NCBI RefSeq assembly: GCF_026627255.1
Contig: NZ_JAPNLM010000004.1
Coordinates: 352,748 to 416,747 of the forward strand
Direction: 5' to 3'
Origin: Streptomyces antarcticus
Lineage (GTDB): Bacteria > Actinomycetota > Actinomycetes > Streptomycetales > Streptomycetaceae
DNA: 64,000 nucleotides
How positions within the stretch are numbered: position 1 is the stretch's first letter; every line of letters starts with the position of its first letter. Positions 17,765-26,236 of the stretch are shown here, piece after piece. A model generated the notes under the pieces. It was not told where the DNA came from. It ran no database searches and saw only the letters and a list, made by a program, of their open reading frames with translations. A program made the position numbers and the translations under genes.

Positions 17765-18520
17765 TCAGGAGGACGAGGGCGCGTCGGCCGGGCGGGCCGA
17801 GAGCGGGGTGGCGATCCGCTCCAGGGAACGTCCCTCGGCGGCGACCGCGCAGAACACGGCCACCACCCCGGCCGCCACCATCAGCGCGGCTCCGACGCAG
17901 AAGCCGAGCGCCGCGTCGGACAACACCCCGCCGGAGGTGAGCCCGGCGAAGATCAGCGGGCCGGAAATGCCGCCCGCGGCCGTGCCGATCGCGTAGAAGA
18001 CGGCGACGGCCATCGCGCGGGTCTCCATCGGGAAGAGCTCGCTGACCGTCAGGCAGGCCGAACCGGCCCCGGCGGAGGCGAAGAAGAGCACCACGCACCA
18101 GCAGGCGGTCATGGTCAGAGCCGTGAGGTGCCCGGCGCCGAGGAGCCAGGCGGTCCCGAAGAGCAGCAGACCGGACAGGATGTACGTGCCGAGATCGCCG
18201 GACGTCGGCCGACGGTGTCGAACATGCGGCCCAGGAGCGGCGGCCCGAGGAAGTTGCCGAAGGCGATGACGGCGAAGTAGGGGCGGCCGCGACGCCGGTG
18301 ACCTGCGCGTCGGTGACGCAGAGACCGCTGCCGTCCTCGGAGAGCCGGCCGGAGATGTTCCCGACGATGGTGACCTCGAGGCCGTCCGGCACCCATACGG
18401 TGCCGAGCCCGAGCACGGTCATCCAGTGCCACCGGGACCAGGGCCGTCGGTCCAGCCGCGCCGGTACCTTCGTGGTGACCGTATCCGCCTTCGACTCCGT
18501 CGGTTCGGACGCGCACCACC
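17765..18520 (-). pseudogene. MFS sugar-type transporter with internal deletion and frameshifts
   Basis: Three fragments of one Major Facilitator protein lie in order on the minus strand. The first is an N-terminus with [16 protein letters not shown] and [14 protein letters not shown] (about 18470-18285). In another frame comes a late segment, [25 protein letters not shown] (about 18285-18205). In a third frame is [16 protein letters not shown] to the C-terminus with [10 protein letters not shown] and [11 protein letters not shown] (18200-17765). In intact relatives of about 470-480 residues these parts are separated by some 230 residues, so the central helices are missing. The start codon is unclear. 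It cannot make a functional transporter. Confidence 0.8.
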
Positions 18521-18581
18521 GTGTGCCCGGCGCCCCGTACGGCGAACAGCCGCTCGCCGCGGCGCGTGGGATGCTCAGAGA

Positions 18582-20330
18582 GTGAAGAGCGATGCCCCGC
18601 TCCCGCTCCCCGGGGACGGCCCCGCGCCCGAGGTGCTCGCGCTGGCGAGGGTCGTGGCCGGGCTGCGGGCGGAGATCGCCGGTCTGAAGGGCCGCGGCGG
18701 CCGGGCCCCCGCCGCCGGGCCGCGCCGGGCCGGGGCCAGATCGGCCGGCGCGGGGGCCGATCCCGCCGGCCGTGAGGGCGCGGAAGCCGTCCAGCGGATC
18801 CTCGACGTGCTGTCCGGCACCGCGATCCTGCTCACGCCCCTGCGCGCGCCGTCGGGGGAGGTGGACGACTTCCTCATCGCCGCCGCCGCACCGGACTCGG
18901 TCGACATCGCCGGGCGCCGGGGCGGGGACCTGGTCGGCCGCCGCGTCCTGGAGACCTACCCGACGGTGGTGGGCACCCCGCTGTGGAAGGGGTACCTGGA
19001 CACACTGGCCACGGGGACGGCGTACGAGGGCGAGCCCTTCACGTACGAGGAGGTGGCCGCCGGACTGCCGAAACGGTCCGTCTTCTCGGTCCGGGCCGCG
19101 AAGCTCGGGGACGGGCTCGTCGTGTCCTGGATCCGCCACGACGCCGGCGAGCGCGAGGCCCGCCGGCTCGCCGACATGCAGCGGCTCGGCAACCTCGGGT
19201 GGGCGGCCTGGAGCCTGCCGACCGATACCGCCGGCTGGTCCGAGCAGGTCTACGCCGTCTTCGACCGCGATCCGGCGCTGGGTCCCCTCCGGCTCCAGGA
19301 CCTCCCCCCGCACCTGGTGCCCGAGGACGTGCCGAGGATGAGCACGGCCGTCAGACGGCTGCTGGAGCAGGGGAAGGCCGTCGACCAGCCGTTCCGCATC
19401 ACCGTCTCGGACGGCGTACGCCACCTGCGGCTCGTCGCCGAGGCGCAGAAGGACGCCGACGGCACCCCCGTCGAGGTCCACGGTTTCTTCCAGGACCTGA
19501 CCGCGCAGCGCGGCACGGAGCTGGCACTGCTGGAGAGCGAGCGCTCCGTCCTCGTCCAGCGGGGCATGCTCCGGGCCGAACACGCCCTCGCCGCCCGGCT
19601 CCAGGACACCCTGCTGCCGATCCCGGAACAGTCACTGGAACTCGCGGGACTGTGCGTCGACGTCGCCTACGTACCCTCCGACAGCGGGGTGAACGTCGGA
19701 GGCGACTGGTACAGCGCCATCGAACTCCCCGACGAGAGCGCCCTCTTCGTCGTCGGGGACGTCGCCGGCCACGGCCTGGCGGCCGTCGGCACGATGGCCC
19801 AACTGCGGTTCACCACGAAGGGGATGACCGTCACCGGATCGGCGTTGCCCGACGTCCTGAGCAGGCTCAACACCCTCCTGCTGCACACTGTTTCGGACCC
19901 CGTCGGCGCCACCGCCACCATGGTCATGGCCCGCTACCAGCCATGGGACCGACGCCTGAACTGGGTACGGGCCGGACACCTGCCGCCCCTGCTCGTCCGG
20001 GGGGAGGAGGCGAGCTTCCTGCCGCAGCCACAGGGCAGCCTCCTGGGCGCCACCCCCGACTCCGCGTACGGCCAGGCCATGATCGACCTGCTGCCCGGCG
20101 ACCACCTGCTGCTCTACACGGACGGCCTCGTGGAGGAGCCGGGCGAGGACATCGAAGCGGGCCTCGCCCGCCTGGCCGTCCTCGCCCGGCAGCTGCTGAG
20201 GGACGGCCGGGGCGAGACGCTCGCCCGCACCCTGGCCGCCCTTCGTCCCGGTCACCGGGACGACATCTGCGTCCTGGACATACACGTCCCGGACGGCTCC
20301 CCGACCCTCAGGTGTCGAGCAGCCGGTTGA
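18582..20330 (+). CDS. PAS-domain PP2C/SpoIIE-type protein phosphatase
   Basis: A 582-residue cytoplasmic regulator. An N-terminal coiled segment is followed by two PAS-like modules (about 65-185 and 200-310) and a SpoIIE/PP2C_2 phosphatase domain (about 345-575). Metal-binding acidic motifs are GGDWYSA (about 373), VVGDVAGHG (about 391) and [10 protein letters not shown] (about 512), plus the C-terminal RDDICVL. Such proteins dephosphorylate anti-anti-sigma (STAS) partners and so control alternative sigma factors. No anti-sigma or STAS gene adjoins it. GTG 18582 is chosen; upstream codons are Arg-rich without homology. Its 3' end overlaps the convergent gene by 23 bp. Confidence 0.88.
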   Translation: MKSDAPLPLPGDGPAPEVLALARVVAGLRAEIAGLKGRGGRAPAAGPRRAGARSAGAGADPAGREGAEAVQRILDVLSGTAILLTPLRAPSGEVDDFLIAAAAPDSVDIAGRRGGDLVGRRVLETYPTVVGTPLWKGYLDTLATGTAYEGEPFTYEEVAAGLPKRSVFSVRAAKLGDGLVVSWIRHDAGEREARRLADMQRLGNLGWAAWSLPTDTAGWSEQVYAVFDRDPALGPLRLQDLPPHLVPEDVPRMSTAVRRLLEQGKAVDQPFRITVSDGVRHLRLVAEAQKDADGTPVEVHGFFQDLTAQRGTELALLESERSVLVQRGMLRAEHALAARLQDTLLPIPEQSLELAGLCVDVAYVPSDSGVNVGGDWYSAIELPDESALFVVGDVAGHGLAAVGTMAQLRFTTKGMTVTGSALPDVLSRLNTLLLHTVSDPVGATATMVMARYQPWDRRLNWVRAGHLPPLLVRGEEASFLPQPQGSLLGATPDSAYGQAMIDLLPGDHLLLYTDGLVEEPGEDIEAGLARLAVLARQLLRDGRGETLARTLAALRPGHRDDICVLDIHVPDGSPTLRCRAAG

Positions 20331-20982
20331 TCAGCGAGCGGTAGGCCCGCAGAGCCTGCCGGAGGTCCTCCGTGGCCACCTGCTCACCGCTGTCCCACTG
20401 CTTCTCCAGCCGGCCCCGGTGATCGGCCAGGGTGCCCGCGAAGGCCTGCATGACCTCGGCCACGAGGGTGTCCGCCGACCTGACGGCCTCCCGCGGGTCG
20501 TCCACGAAACGTCCCTGGATCTCGGTCCAGGTGGTGCGGTAGCCCTCGGCTTCCGCGGTACCGAGGAGCGGCTCGGCCTCGCCGTCCCCCGCGGTGTCGC
20601 CCGGAGGTTCGGAGGCGCGGGGCGCTTCGCCCTCCGCGGTGTCACCGGTCCGGATCTCCTCGGGCCGGTGGGCGTCGGCCTCGTCGGCCCGGGCCTCGTC
20701 GGCACGGTGGGCGTCGGCCTCAGCGCTCCGTATGTCGTCGCCCCGCACGCCGTCGCCGAAGGTGTCGGGGCGGTAGGGGTCGCCGGTGGCGTCGCCCGGG
20801 TACACGGCGGTGTCGCGGCCCGTGTCGATGCCCGTGTCAGGGTCGGTGTCCCGGCCCGCTTCGCGGCCTGTCTCGCGCTCCGTTTCGTGGCCCGGGACCG
20901 GGGCCTGAGCCGGGTGGGCGAGGTCCTCCGTGGTCAGGGCGGGCTCGGTGGGCCCCTGCGTGTTCTCGTCGCGGTGCTGCAT
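20308..20982 (-). CDS. Acidic protein of unknown function, paralogue of upstream gene product
   Basis: A 224-residue, very acidic protein. The first 140 residues are low-complexity with repeated TGRDTDPDTG-like and ADEADAHR units and are probably disordered. The C-terminal 75 residues form a helical domain (WTEIQGRFVDDPREAVRSAD... [19 protein letters not shown]) that also occurs in the product of 20984-21529. No signal peptide or membrane segment. It starts 1 bp after the upstream gene's stop, so the two form an operon. No function can be assigned. Confidence 0.75.
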   Translation of the reverse strand: MQHRDENTQGPTEPALTTEDLAHPAQAPVPGHETERETGREAGRDTDPDTGIDTGRDTAVYPGDATGDPYRPDTFGDGVRGDDIRSAEADAHRADEARADEADAHRPEEIRTGDTAEGEAPRASEPPGDTAGDGEAEPLLGTAEAEGYRTTWTEIQGRFVDDPREAVRSADTLVAEVMQAFAGTLADHRGRLEKQWDSGEQVATEDLRQALRAYRSLINRLLDT

Positions 20983-20983
20983 G

Positions 20984-21529
20984 TCAACGGCTCCTCTGGT
21001 CGGAGAGCAGCTCCTCGAAGAGGGCGCGGTAGTGCACCATCGCCCCTCGGAGCTCCTCTGTCGTCGCCTCTCCCGCCCCGCTGCGCACCTTGACCGCGTG
21101 GGCGGCCCGGTACTCCTCCAGCGTGCGCCCGTGCTCCACCGACAGGTCCCGGACCTGTCCGCTGTACCCCTCGTCGGTGGGGTAGCCGCGCTCGCCCATC
21201 AGCCGTGTCACCAGCTCGTCGGCCTCGGCCACCGCACCCTGCGGGTGGTCCACGAACTGCTGCTGGACACCGCTCCACTCCTGCGCGTACTGGTCCCGGC
21301 GCTCGGCCGGCAGCTCCTTGATGTCGAGGCCGTCGTGCCGTTCCTCCCGGGCGCGCAGATCGCGCTCGGCGGCCCTGCGGCCGCCCTGTTCCTCGACCGT
21401 GCGCTCGTACTCCGGTCCGAACCGCTCACGCAGGTGGCGTCGTCGCGCCAGCGCCCACAGCAGTGCCGTGAGCGCGATCACCACGACCACCGCCACGACG
21501 ATGACGGCTATCAGCGTGTTCGATGACAT
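20984..21529 (-). CDS. Membrane-anchored protein of unknown function with shared helical domain
   Basis: A 181-residue protein. Residues 5-27 are a single transmembrane segment (LIAVIVVAVVVVIALTALLW), then a basic stop-transfer RRRHLRERFG and a charged cytoplasmic helical region. The C-terminal domain contains WSGVQQQFVDHPQGAVAEAD and TEELRGAMVHYRALFEELL, matching the downstream paralogue. The central acidic helices (EERHDGLDIKELPAERRDQY) suggest coiled structure. ATG 21529 follows a GAGGCGCGAG site. The membrane form plus a soluble acidic form suggests a paired complex, which is inference. Confidence 0.78.
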   Translation of the reverse strand: MSSNTLIAVIVVAVVVVIALTALLWALARRRHLRERFGPEYERTVEEQGGRRAAERDLRAREERHDGLDIKELPAERRDQYAQEWSGVQQQFVDHPQGAVAEADELVTRLMGERGYPTDEGYSGQVRDLSVEHGRTLEEYRAAHAVKVRSGAGEATTEELRGAMVHYRALFEELLSDQRSR

Positions 21530-21776
21530 CTCGCGCCTCCATTCGGGGGCTGTTCGTATTCGTTGACGCGGCTGCCCCCACCACCCCCGGACAAACCCGA
21601 ATTCCGCTACCACCACACGGGCCGAAGGGCCACCGGACCACCGGAACACCAGATCCCCGGACCACCGGACCCCCGGATCGACGGCGCGGGGCGGGCCCGC
21701 GCCCGCCGCCCGGGGTTTGAACCGGCCGTCACCGAGCACGCGGCACCCGACGGAACACCCACGAGGAGGCTGCGGC

Positions 21777-22280
21777 ATGACCGCCCAGAACCAGCAGGAC
21801 CAGGACGTCGTCGCGATGATCCTGAAGGACCACCGCACCATGGAGGACCTGTTCCGCCGGATGCGGAGCGTGGAGTCGGACCGGGCGGCCGCCCTCGCGG
21901 AGTTCTCCGCGCTGCTCATCGCGCACGGCGAGGCCGAGGAGAGCGAGGTGTACGGCGCGCTGAAGCGGTTCAAGGACGTCGACAATGAGGAAGTGGAGCA
22001 CGGTGCCGAGGAGCACGCCGAGGGGAACGAGGCGCTGCTGGCACTCCTCGAAGTCTCCGAGGTGGGCTCCGACGCGTGGGACTCGCGGCTGGAGGACCTG
22101 GTCAAGGCGGTCTCCCACCACCTCGACGAGGAGGAGCGGACGATCCTCAACGGCGCCCGGGAGAACGTCCCCGACGAGCGCAGGGCCGAGCTGGGCGCGG
22201 CGTTCCTCAAGGAGCGGGAGAGGCACCTGTCGGCCGACTGCGGCAGCGTCGAGAACGTCCGGAGCCTCGTCCGCGGGTGA
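21777..22280 (+). CDS. Hemerythrin HHE-domain protein
   Basis: A 167-residue four-helix protein. The HHE pattern is visible as LKDHRTMEDLFRRM (first His), a HGEAEESEVY motif (His...Glu), EVEHGAEEHAEGNEAL, and SHHLDEEERTIL near residue 120. These His/Glu residues would bind a di-iron or iron-oxo centre, for oxygen or redox sensing or stress repair. ATG 21777 has GAGGAGG upstream. The gene may be read with the following oxygenase gene (64-bp gap). Confidence 0.9.
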   Translation: MTAQNQQDQDVVAMILKDHRTMEDLFRRMRSVESDRAAALAEFSALLIAHGEAEESEVYGALKRFKDVDNEEVEHGAEEHAEGNEALLALLEVSEVGSDAWDSRLEDLVKAVSHHLDEEERTILNGARENVPDERRAELGAAFLKERERHLSADCGSVENVRSLVRG

Positions 22281-22344
22281 CGGCGTCGGCTCCACGTCCC
22301 CAACGGAGCGGGTGAACCGTGAGGCGGCGGGGCAGAACAGGAGT

Positions 22345-23262
22345 ATGGACGAGCCCGCCGCCCGTGGCGGCCGGAACCTGCGGGAGCGACTCGGAACGAC
22401 GCTGTTCACCCGGGTCGCCGGCCCGGGCGGCCCGGCCAACCGGGCCCGCATCCACGGCGCCCCCGGACCCCGCTGGTTCGGCCCCGAGCGGCCCATCCGC
22501 ACGGTCCACGGCGACGCGTCCATGTTCATCGGGGGCCTCAGTGCCCTCCTGCTCCAGTCACTGCACCCGCTGGCCATGGCAGCCGTTGCCGCGCACTCCG
22601 GCTTCCGCGGCGACCCCTGGGGCCGCCTCCAGCGCACCAGCACCTTCCTCGCCGTCACGACCTACGGCACCGCGGCGGACGCCCAGCTCGCCGTGGACCG
22701 GGTCCGCGCGGTCCACGAGCGGGTACGGGGAACCACCGCCCGCGGAGAGCCGTACCACGCGGCCGATCCGCACCTGCTGGGCTGGGTGCACGCGGCCGAG
22801 GTCGACAGCTTCCTACGGGCCCACCAGCGCTTCGGCGCACACCCCCTGGACGCCGCCGGATGCGACGCGTACCTCGCCGACACCGCCCGGGTGGCGTCCG
22901 CCCTCGGGATCGCCGACCCGCCCCGCGACCGCGCCGGGCTGACCGCCCGGCTGGCGGAGTACCGGCCCGAGCTGCGCGCCACCCCCGAAGCCCTCGACGC
23001 GGCCCGCTTCATCCTGCGCCACCCGCCCCTGCCCCTGGCCGCCCGGCCGCCGTACGCCCTGCTGGCCTCGAACGCGGTCGCACTGCTCCCGCCGTGGGCC
23101 CGCACCGCGCTCGCGCTGCGCACCGCCACCGGCCCGGGGGAGACCTGCGTACGCCTGACCGGCCACGCCGTCACGCGGACGATCCGCTGGGCGATGACGC
23201 CCCCGCGCCCGCCTCAGCCCCCGCGCCCGCCTCAGCCGGCGTCGGGGATGAACGGGAGGTAG
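22345..23262 (+). CDS. Oxygenase MpaB family protein (DUF2236)
   Basis: A 305-residue helical protein of the MpaB/rubber-oxygenase-like DUF2236 family. Family marks are LLLQSLHPLAMAAVAAHS (about 65-82, a candidate haem-ligand His), FRGDPWGRLQRTSTFL, and HLLGWVHAAEVDSFL. Members bind b-type haem through conserved His/Arg residues. ATG 22345 has ACAGGAG upstream. The C-terminal end is a Pro/Arg-rich tail of PRPPQP repeats that overlaps the convergent amidotransferase by 31 bp; the tail may be non-essential. Confidence 0.82.
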   Translation: MDEPAARGGRNLRERLGTTLFTRVAGPGGPANRARIHGAPGPRWFGPERPIRTVHGDASMFIGGLSALLLQSLHPLAMAAVAAHSGFRGDPWGRLQRTSTFLAVTTYGTAADAQLAVDRVRAVHERVRGTTARGEPYHAADPHLLGWVHAAEVDSFLRAHQRFGAHPLDAAGCDAYLADTARVASALGIADPPRDRAGLTARLAEYRPELRATPEALDAARFILRHPPLPLAARPPYALLASNAVALLPPWARTALALRTATGPGETCVRLTGHAVTRTIRWAMTPPRPPQPPRPPQPASGMNGR

Positions 23263-24071
23263 TCCGTCTCCGGGTGGGAGGGGAGCACCGTGTAGCTCGC
23301 CTCGGGAAGTTCGTTCCACACGCCGGGCAGGTCCCCCAGGGGCTCGGAAACCACGATCCGGGTCTCGTCGGAGACCTCGCTGAGGTAGTCCAGCTCCGGG
23401 TACAGGTGCCGTACGGTCTCGGCCCGGCTGCTGTAGAACAGCGACCGGGACTTGCCCTGGCTGGAGTACCGGAAGGCCCACACCCGCTCGCCGTCGCTCA
23501 CCGCCACGGTCATCTGCAGCGGCTCCGGAACGCCGTGCTCCTTGCCGAGGCGCTCCACCAGCCCCGCCATCCGGGCCACCGCGCCGGGAACGTCCTGGTC
23601 GAGGCCGAAGGTGACGGCGAGGTAGAACATCACCTCGGAGTCCGTCGACCCCTCGATGGAGGGGAACAGTGCCGGATCGACCGCCATGCACAGGTCGCGC
23701 TGGAGCCGGTGGAAGTCCGCGATGGCCCCGTTGTGCATCCACATCCAGCGGCCGTGCCGGAAGGGGTGGCAGTTCGTCTGTTGGATCGCGGAGCCCGTCG
23801 AGGCGCGGACGTGCGCGAAGAACAGGGACGAGCGGACGTGTGCGGAGAGCTCCCGCAGGTTCCGGTTGTTCCAGGCGGGCCCGATGTCGCGGAAGACCGC
23901 CGGTGTGCCGTCGCCGTCGGCGCCGTACCAGCCGATGCCGAAGCCGTCTCCGTTGGTCGACTCGACGCCCATGCGGGCGTGCAGGCTCTGGTTGATCAGC
24001 GAGTGATCCGGCCGGTAGAGCAGGGCGTCGAGCAGGATCGGCGAACCCAGATAGGCAAGCCAGCGACACAT
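23232..24071 (-). CDS. Class II glutamine amidotransferase (YafJ/EgtC-like)
   Basis: A 279-residue Ntn-type amidotransferase domain protein. The catalytic nucleophile is Cys2 (MCRWLAYLG). For that reason ATG 24071 is preferred over ATG 24080, which would bury Cys2. Other marks are the substrate-binding NGDGFGIGWYG, FAHVRASTGSAIQQTNCHPF (Arg and the oxyanion region) and MHNGAIADF. STDSEVMFYLAV completes the GATase_4 pattern. EgtC hydrolyses a gamma-glutamyl ergothioneine intermediate, but no egtBD genes are adjacent, so the substrate is open. Confidence 0.88.
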   Translation of the reverse strand: MCRWLAYLGSPILLDALLYRPDHSLINQSLHARMGVESTNGDGFGIGWYGADGDGTPAVFRDIGPAWNNRNLRELSAHVRSSLFFAHVRASTGSAIQQTNCHPFRHGRWMWMHNGAIADFHRLQRDLCMAVDPALFPSIEGSTDSEVMFYLAVTFGLDQDVPGAVARMAGLVERLGKEHGVPEPLQMTVAVSDGERVWAFRYSSQGKSRSLFYSSRAETVRHLYPELDYLSEVSDETRIVVSEPLGDLPGVWNELPEASYTVLPSHPETDYLPFIPDAG

Positions 24072-24326
24072 GCGGACCATCCCCTTCAGAGCCTGGTCCC
24101 GAGCCTAACCCGGCCGTGGACGCGGCTCCCCCCGACGGGCCGGACCGGCCACGCCCGGAAGGACCCCCGGGTCAACCGGGATCCCGCCGCGGTCACTCCG
24201 CCGGTGAACCGGTGCACCCGGCCGGGTGACGGCGGCCCCCGCGGCCTGTCCGGACCGCGGGGCGCGCGGTAGACCGGCGGAGACCGCACCGCCCGAACCG
24301 GGCCGGCTCCTGAAAGAGGTAGGCGC

Positions 24327-24623
24327 ATGAACCGATGTATGGCGACGCTGGCCGGGACGGCGGCGGCGGCCGCCGCGCTCGCGCTCTCGGCCCCCGGCAC
24401 CGCGTACGCGGCCCACGGGATCCTGATCGTCGACGGTGTGTCCCACCGCGAGCCCGTCGGCTGCTTCCCGCTCGGCGACTTCGTCCCGCCGGTGGTGTCC
24501 AACTACACGGCGTCGGCCGTCGCGGTGTGGTCCGGCCCCGACTGCTCGGGGCGGGTCGAGCACTTCGTCGACCCGGGCGAGACCTACCGGCCGAACGGCA
24601 ACAGGAGCGTCTTCGTCTCCTGA
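24327..24623 (+). CDS. Small secreted protein
   Basis: A 98-residue exported protein with a clear Sec signal (about residues 1-29, ending GTAYAAHG). The mature part has two Cys residues (GCFPL and PDCSGR) that could form a disulphide and a beta-rich pattern around NYTASAVAVWSGPDC. ATG 24327 has GAAAGAGGT upstream. Similar small secreted actinobacterial proteins have no known function. Confidence 0.7.
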   Translation: MNRCMATLAGTAAAAAALALSAPGTAYAAHGILIVDGVSHREPVGCFPLGDFVPPVVSNYTASAVAVWSGPDCSGRVEHFVDPGETYRPNGNRSVFVS

Positions 24624-24747
24624 CGCCGGCCGGCGGGGCGAACCCGGACGGGAGCGGACCGGATTGGCGTTTCGGCGTGCGCGCCGGCGGGGTCGTGGGA
24701 GACGGTGGACCTGCCGGGGCTCGCCGGCGTTTCTGAGGAGGTTCTCC

Positions 24748-25179
24748 GTGAACTGGACGCTCGAAGTCCTCCCCGTCCCCGTCGCCGACATGGACCGGGC
24801 CAAGGAGTTCTACGCCGACAAGGTCGGTTTCAAGGTCGACCTCGACGACGAGGTCGCCCCCGGGATGCGGATCATCCAGCTGACCCCGCCCGGTTCGCGC
24901 TGTTCCATCGCGATGCTCCACGGGATGCCCGCGGCGCCCGGGACGAAGGCGATGGCGCCGGGCACGCTGCAGGGCCTCCAGATCTGCGTCACGGACATCG
25001 ACGCGGCCCGCGAGGAGCTCGTGGCCCGGGGCGTGGACGTCTCCCCGGTGCGGCACGTCGGCGCGACGGGCTGGGAGGACGGCAAGGGCGACACCTGGAA
25101 CTCGTTCATGACCTTCGAGGACCCGGACGGCAACGGCTGGGTGGTCCAGGAGGCCCCGTCGGAGCTGTCGGAGCGCTGA
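24748..25179 (+). CDS. VOC-superfamily (glyoxalase/dioxygenase fold) protein
   Basis: A 143-residue protein built of two beta-alpha-beta-beta-beta modules. The first starts LEVLPVPVADMDRAKEFYADKVGF, and the second is at LQICVTDIDAAREELVARG. The C-terminal metal-ligand region FEDPDGNGWVVQE is typical; the first module lacks an obvious His ligand at the usual strand 1 position (LEVLPV), so metal binding is uncertain. GTG 24748 has a strong GAGGAGG 6 bases upstream. Confidence 0.85.
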   Translation: MNWTLEVLPVPVADMDRAKEFYADKVGFKVDLDDEVAPGMRIIQLTPPGSRCSIAMLHGMPAAPGTKAMAPGTLQGLQICVTDIDAAREELVARGVDVSPVRHVGATGWEDGKGDTWNSFMTFEDPDGNGWVVQEAPSELSER

Positions 25180-25293
25180 GGCCCGCCGGGCCGCACCAGG
25201 TGACGGTGCGGTCCGGCGCCCGATGCCGCCGCCCACCGCCCGGACCCGGGGTGCGGGACCGGGCGCCGGACCGGACCGGCCGGACGGTCGGGG

Positions 25294-26145
25294 TCAGCCG
25301 ATCGGCTTGCGGGTCTCCTCGCGCACCTCGAGCGTCGTGGCGGCCACCTTCTGGAGGTCGACCGACCCGGGGCTCCGCCGCACGGTCTCGGGGGTCACGA
25401 CGGCAACCGACGCCCCCGTGTTCTCGTCCGCCCACGCGCACATCGGCAGGGTGCTCGTCGCACCGCCCTGCGTCGAGGTGAGGACCTGGCAGGTCACCGT
25501 GATGCCGGAGCCGGGCGGCGTGATGTCCCTGGCGGGCACCGCGACGGTCGCTCCCTGGGCGTCCGCCGCGCCCCCCATCATCTTCCGGCGGGCAGCCGCG
25601 GGGTCCTTGAACTGGCCGTACATCCCCGAGAAGACCAGGGCGCTCATCCCCGTGGCGGGACCGGACGTGTACTGGCCGACGGCCGGCTTCGGGTCGCGGA
25701 TCTTCGGGTCGTAGGCCCCGGCGAGGGCCTTCTTGCCCTCGGTCTCCGACAGGTCCTGGGCCAGGGTGTACGTGCCGTTCAGCACGGTCGGCGGAACCGT
25801 GAGCCGGTACTGGGCATCGGGGAATCCGGCGCCGCTCGCCACCTGTCCCGCGTCGCCCAGGAGCTTCACCGCGAAGCCGATGACTCCGAGGCCGACGAGC
25901 GAGGCCGCGACGATCCCCACCACCAGACCGGTCCGCTTCCGGCGCGGCGGCGGCCCCATCGGCGGCTGCCCCCAGCCCCCTTGCGCGGGGAACGGCTGGG
26001 CGTAGGGCTGCTGCGGGTAGCCCTGCGGCGGGTACGGGGCCTGTGCGGGCGGCGCGGGGTGCGCGGGGTGGTGCGGGCCGCCGTACGGGGTCGGGGGCTG
26101 CGCGGGCCCGTAGGGGCCGGGGGACTGGGGCGGCGGCATGCTCAT
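25294..26145 (-). CDS. Membrane-anchored hypothetical protein with Pro-rich cytoplasmic head
   Basis: A 283-residue protein. Residues 1-70 are Pro/Gly/Tyr-rich (PQGYPQQPYAQPF type), ending in the basic PPRRKRTG. A single membrane segment follows (GLVVGIVAASLVGLGVIGFAV), then an extracytoplasmic domain of about 190 residues with YRLTVPPTVLNGTYTL and a Cys pair (TCQVL, PMCAW). This layout is common in Streptomyces proteins of unknown function. ATG 26145 or ATG 26139, two codons later, are both possible. Confidence 0.75.
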   Translation of the reverse strand: MSMPPPQSPGPYGPAQPPTPYGGPHHPAHPAPPAQAPYPPQGYPQQPYAQPFPAQGGWGQPPMGPPPRRKRTGLVVGIVAASLVGLGVIGFAVKLLGDAGQVASGAGFPDAQYRLTVPPTVLNGTYTLAQDLSETEGKKALAGAYDPKIRDPKPAVGQYTSGPATGMSALVFSGMYGQFKDPAAARRKMMGGAADAQGATVAVPARDITPPGSGITVTCQVLTSTQGGATSTLPMCAWADENTGASVAVVTPETVRRSPGSVDLQKVAATTLEVREETRKPIG

Positions 26146-26236
26146 GACCGGAACGCTACTTCAGGGCCGGCCCCCGCAGTGCACGGCCCCGTCGCCGCCG
26201 GATCCCCGGGGCGGCCGGACCGGCGCCCCGCCGCCC

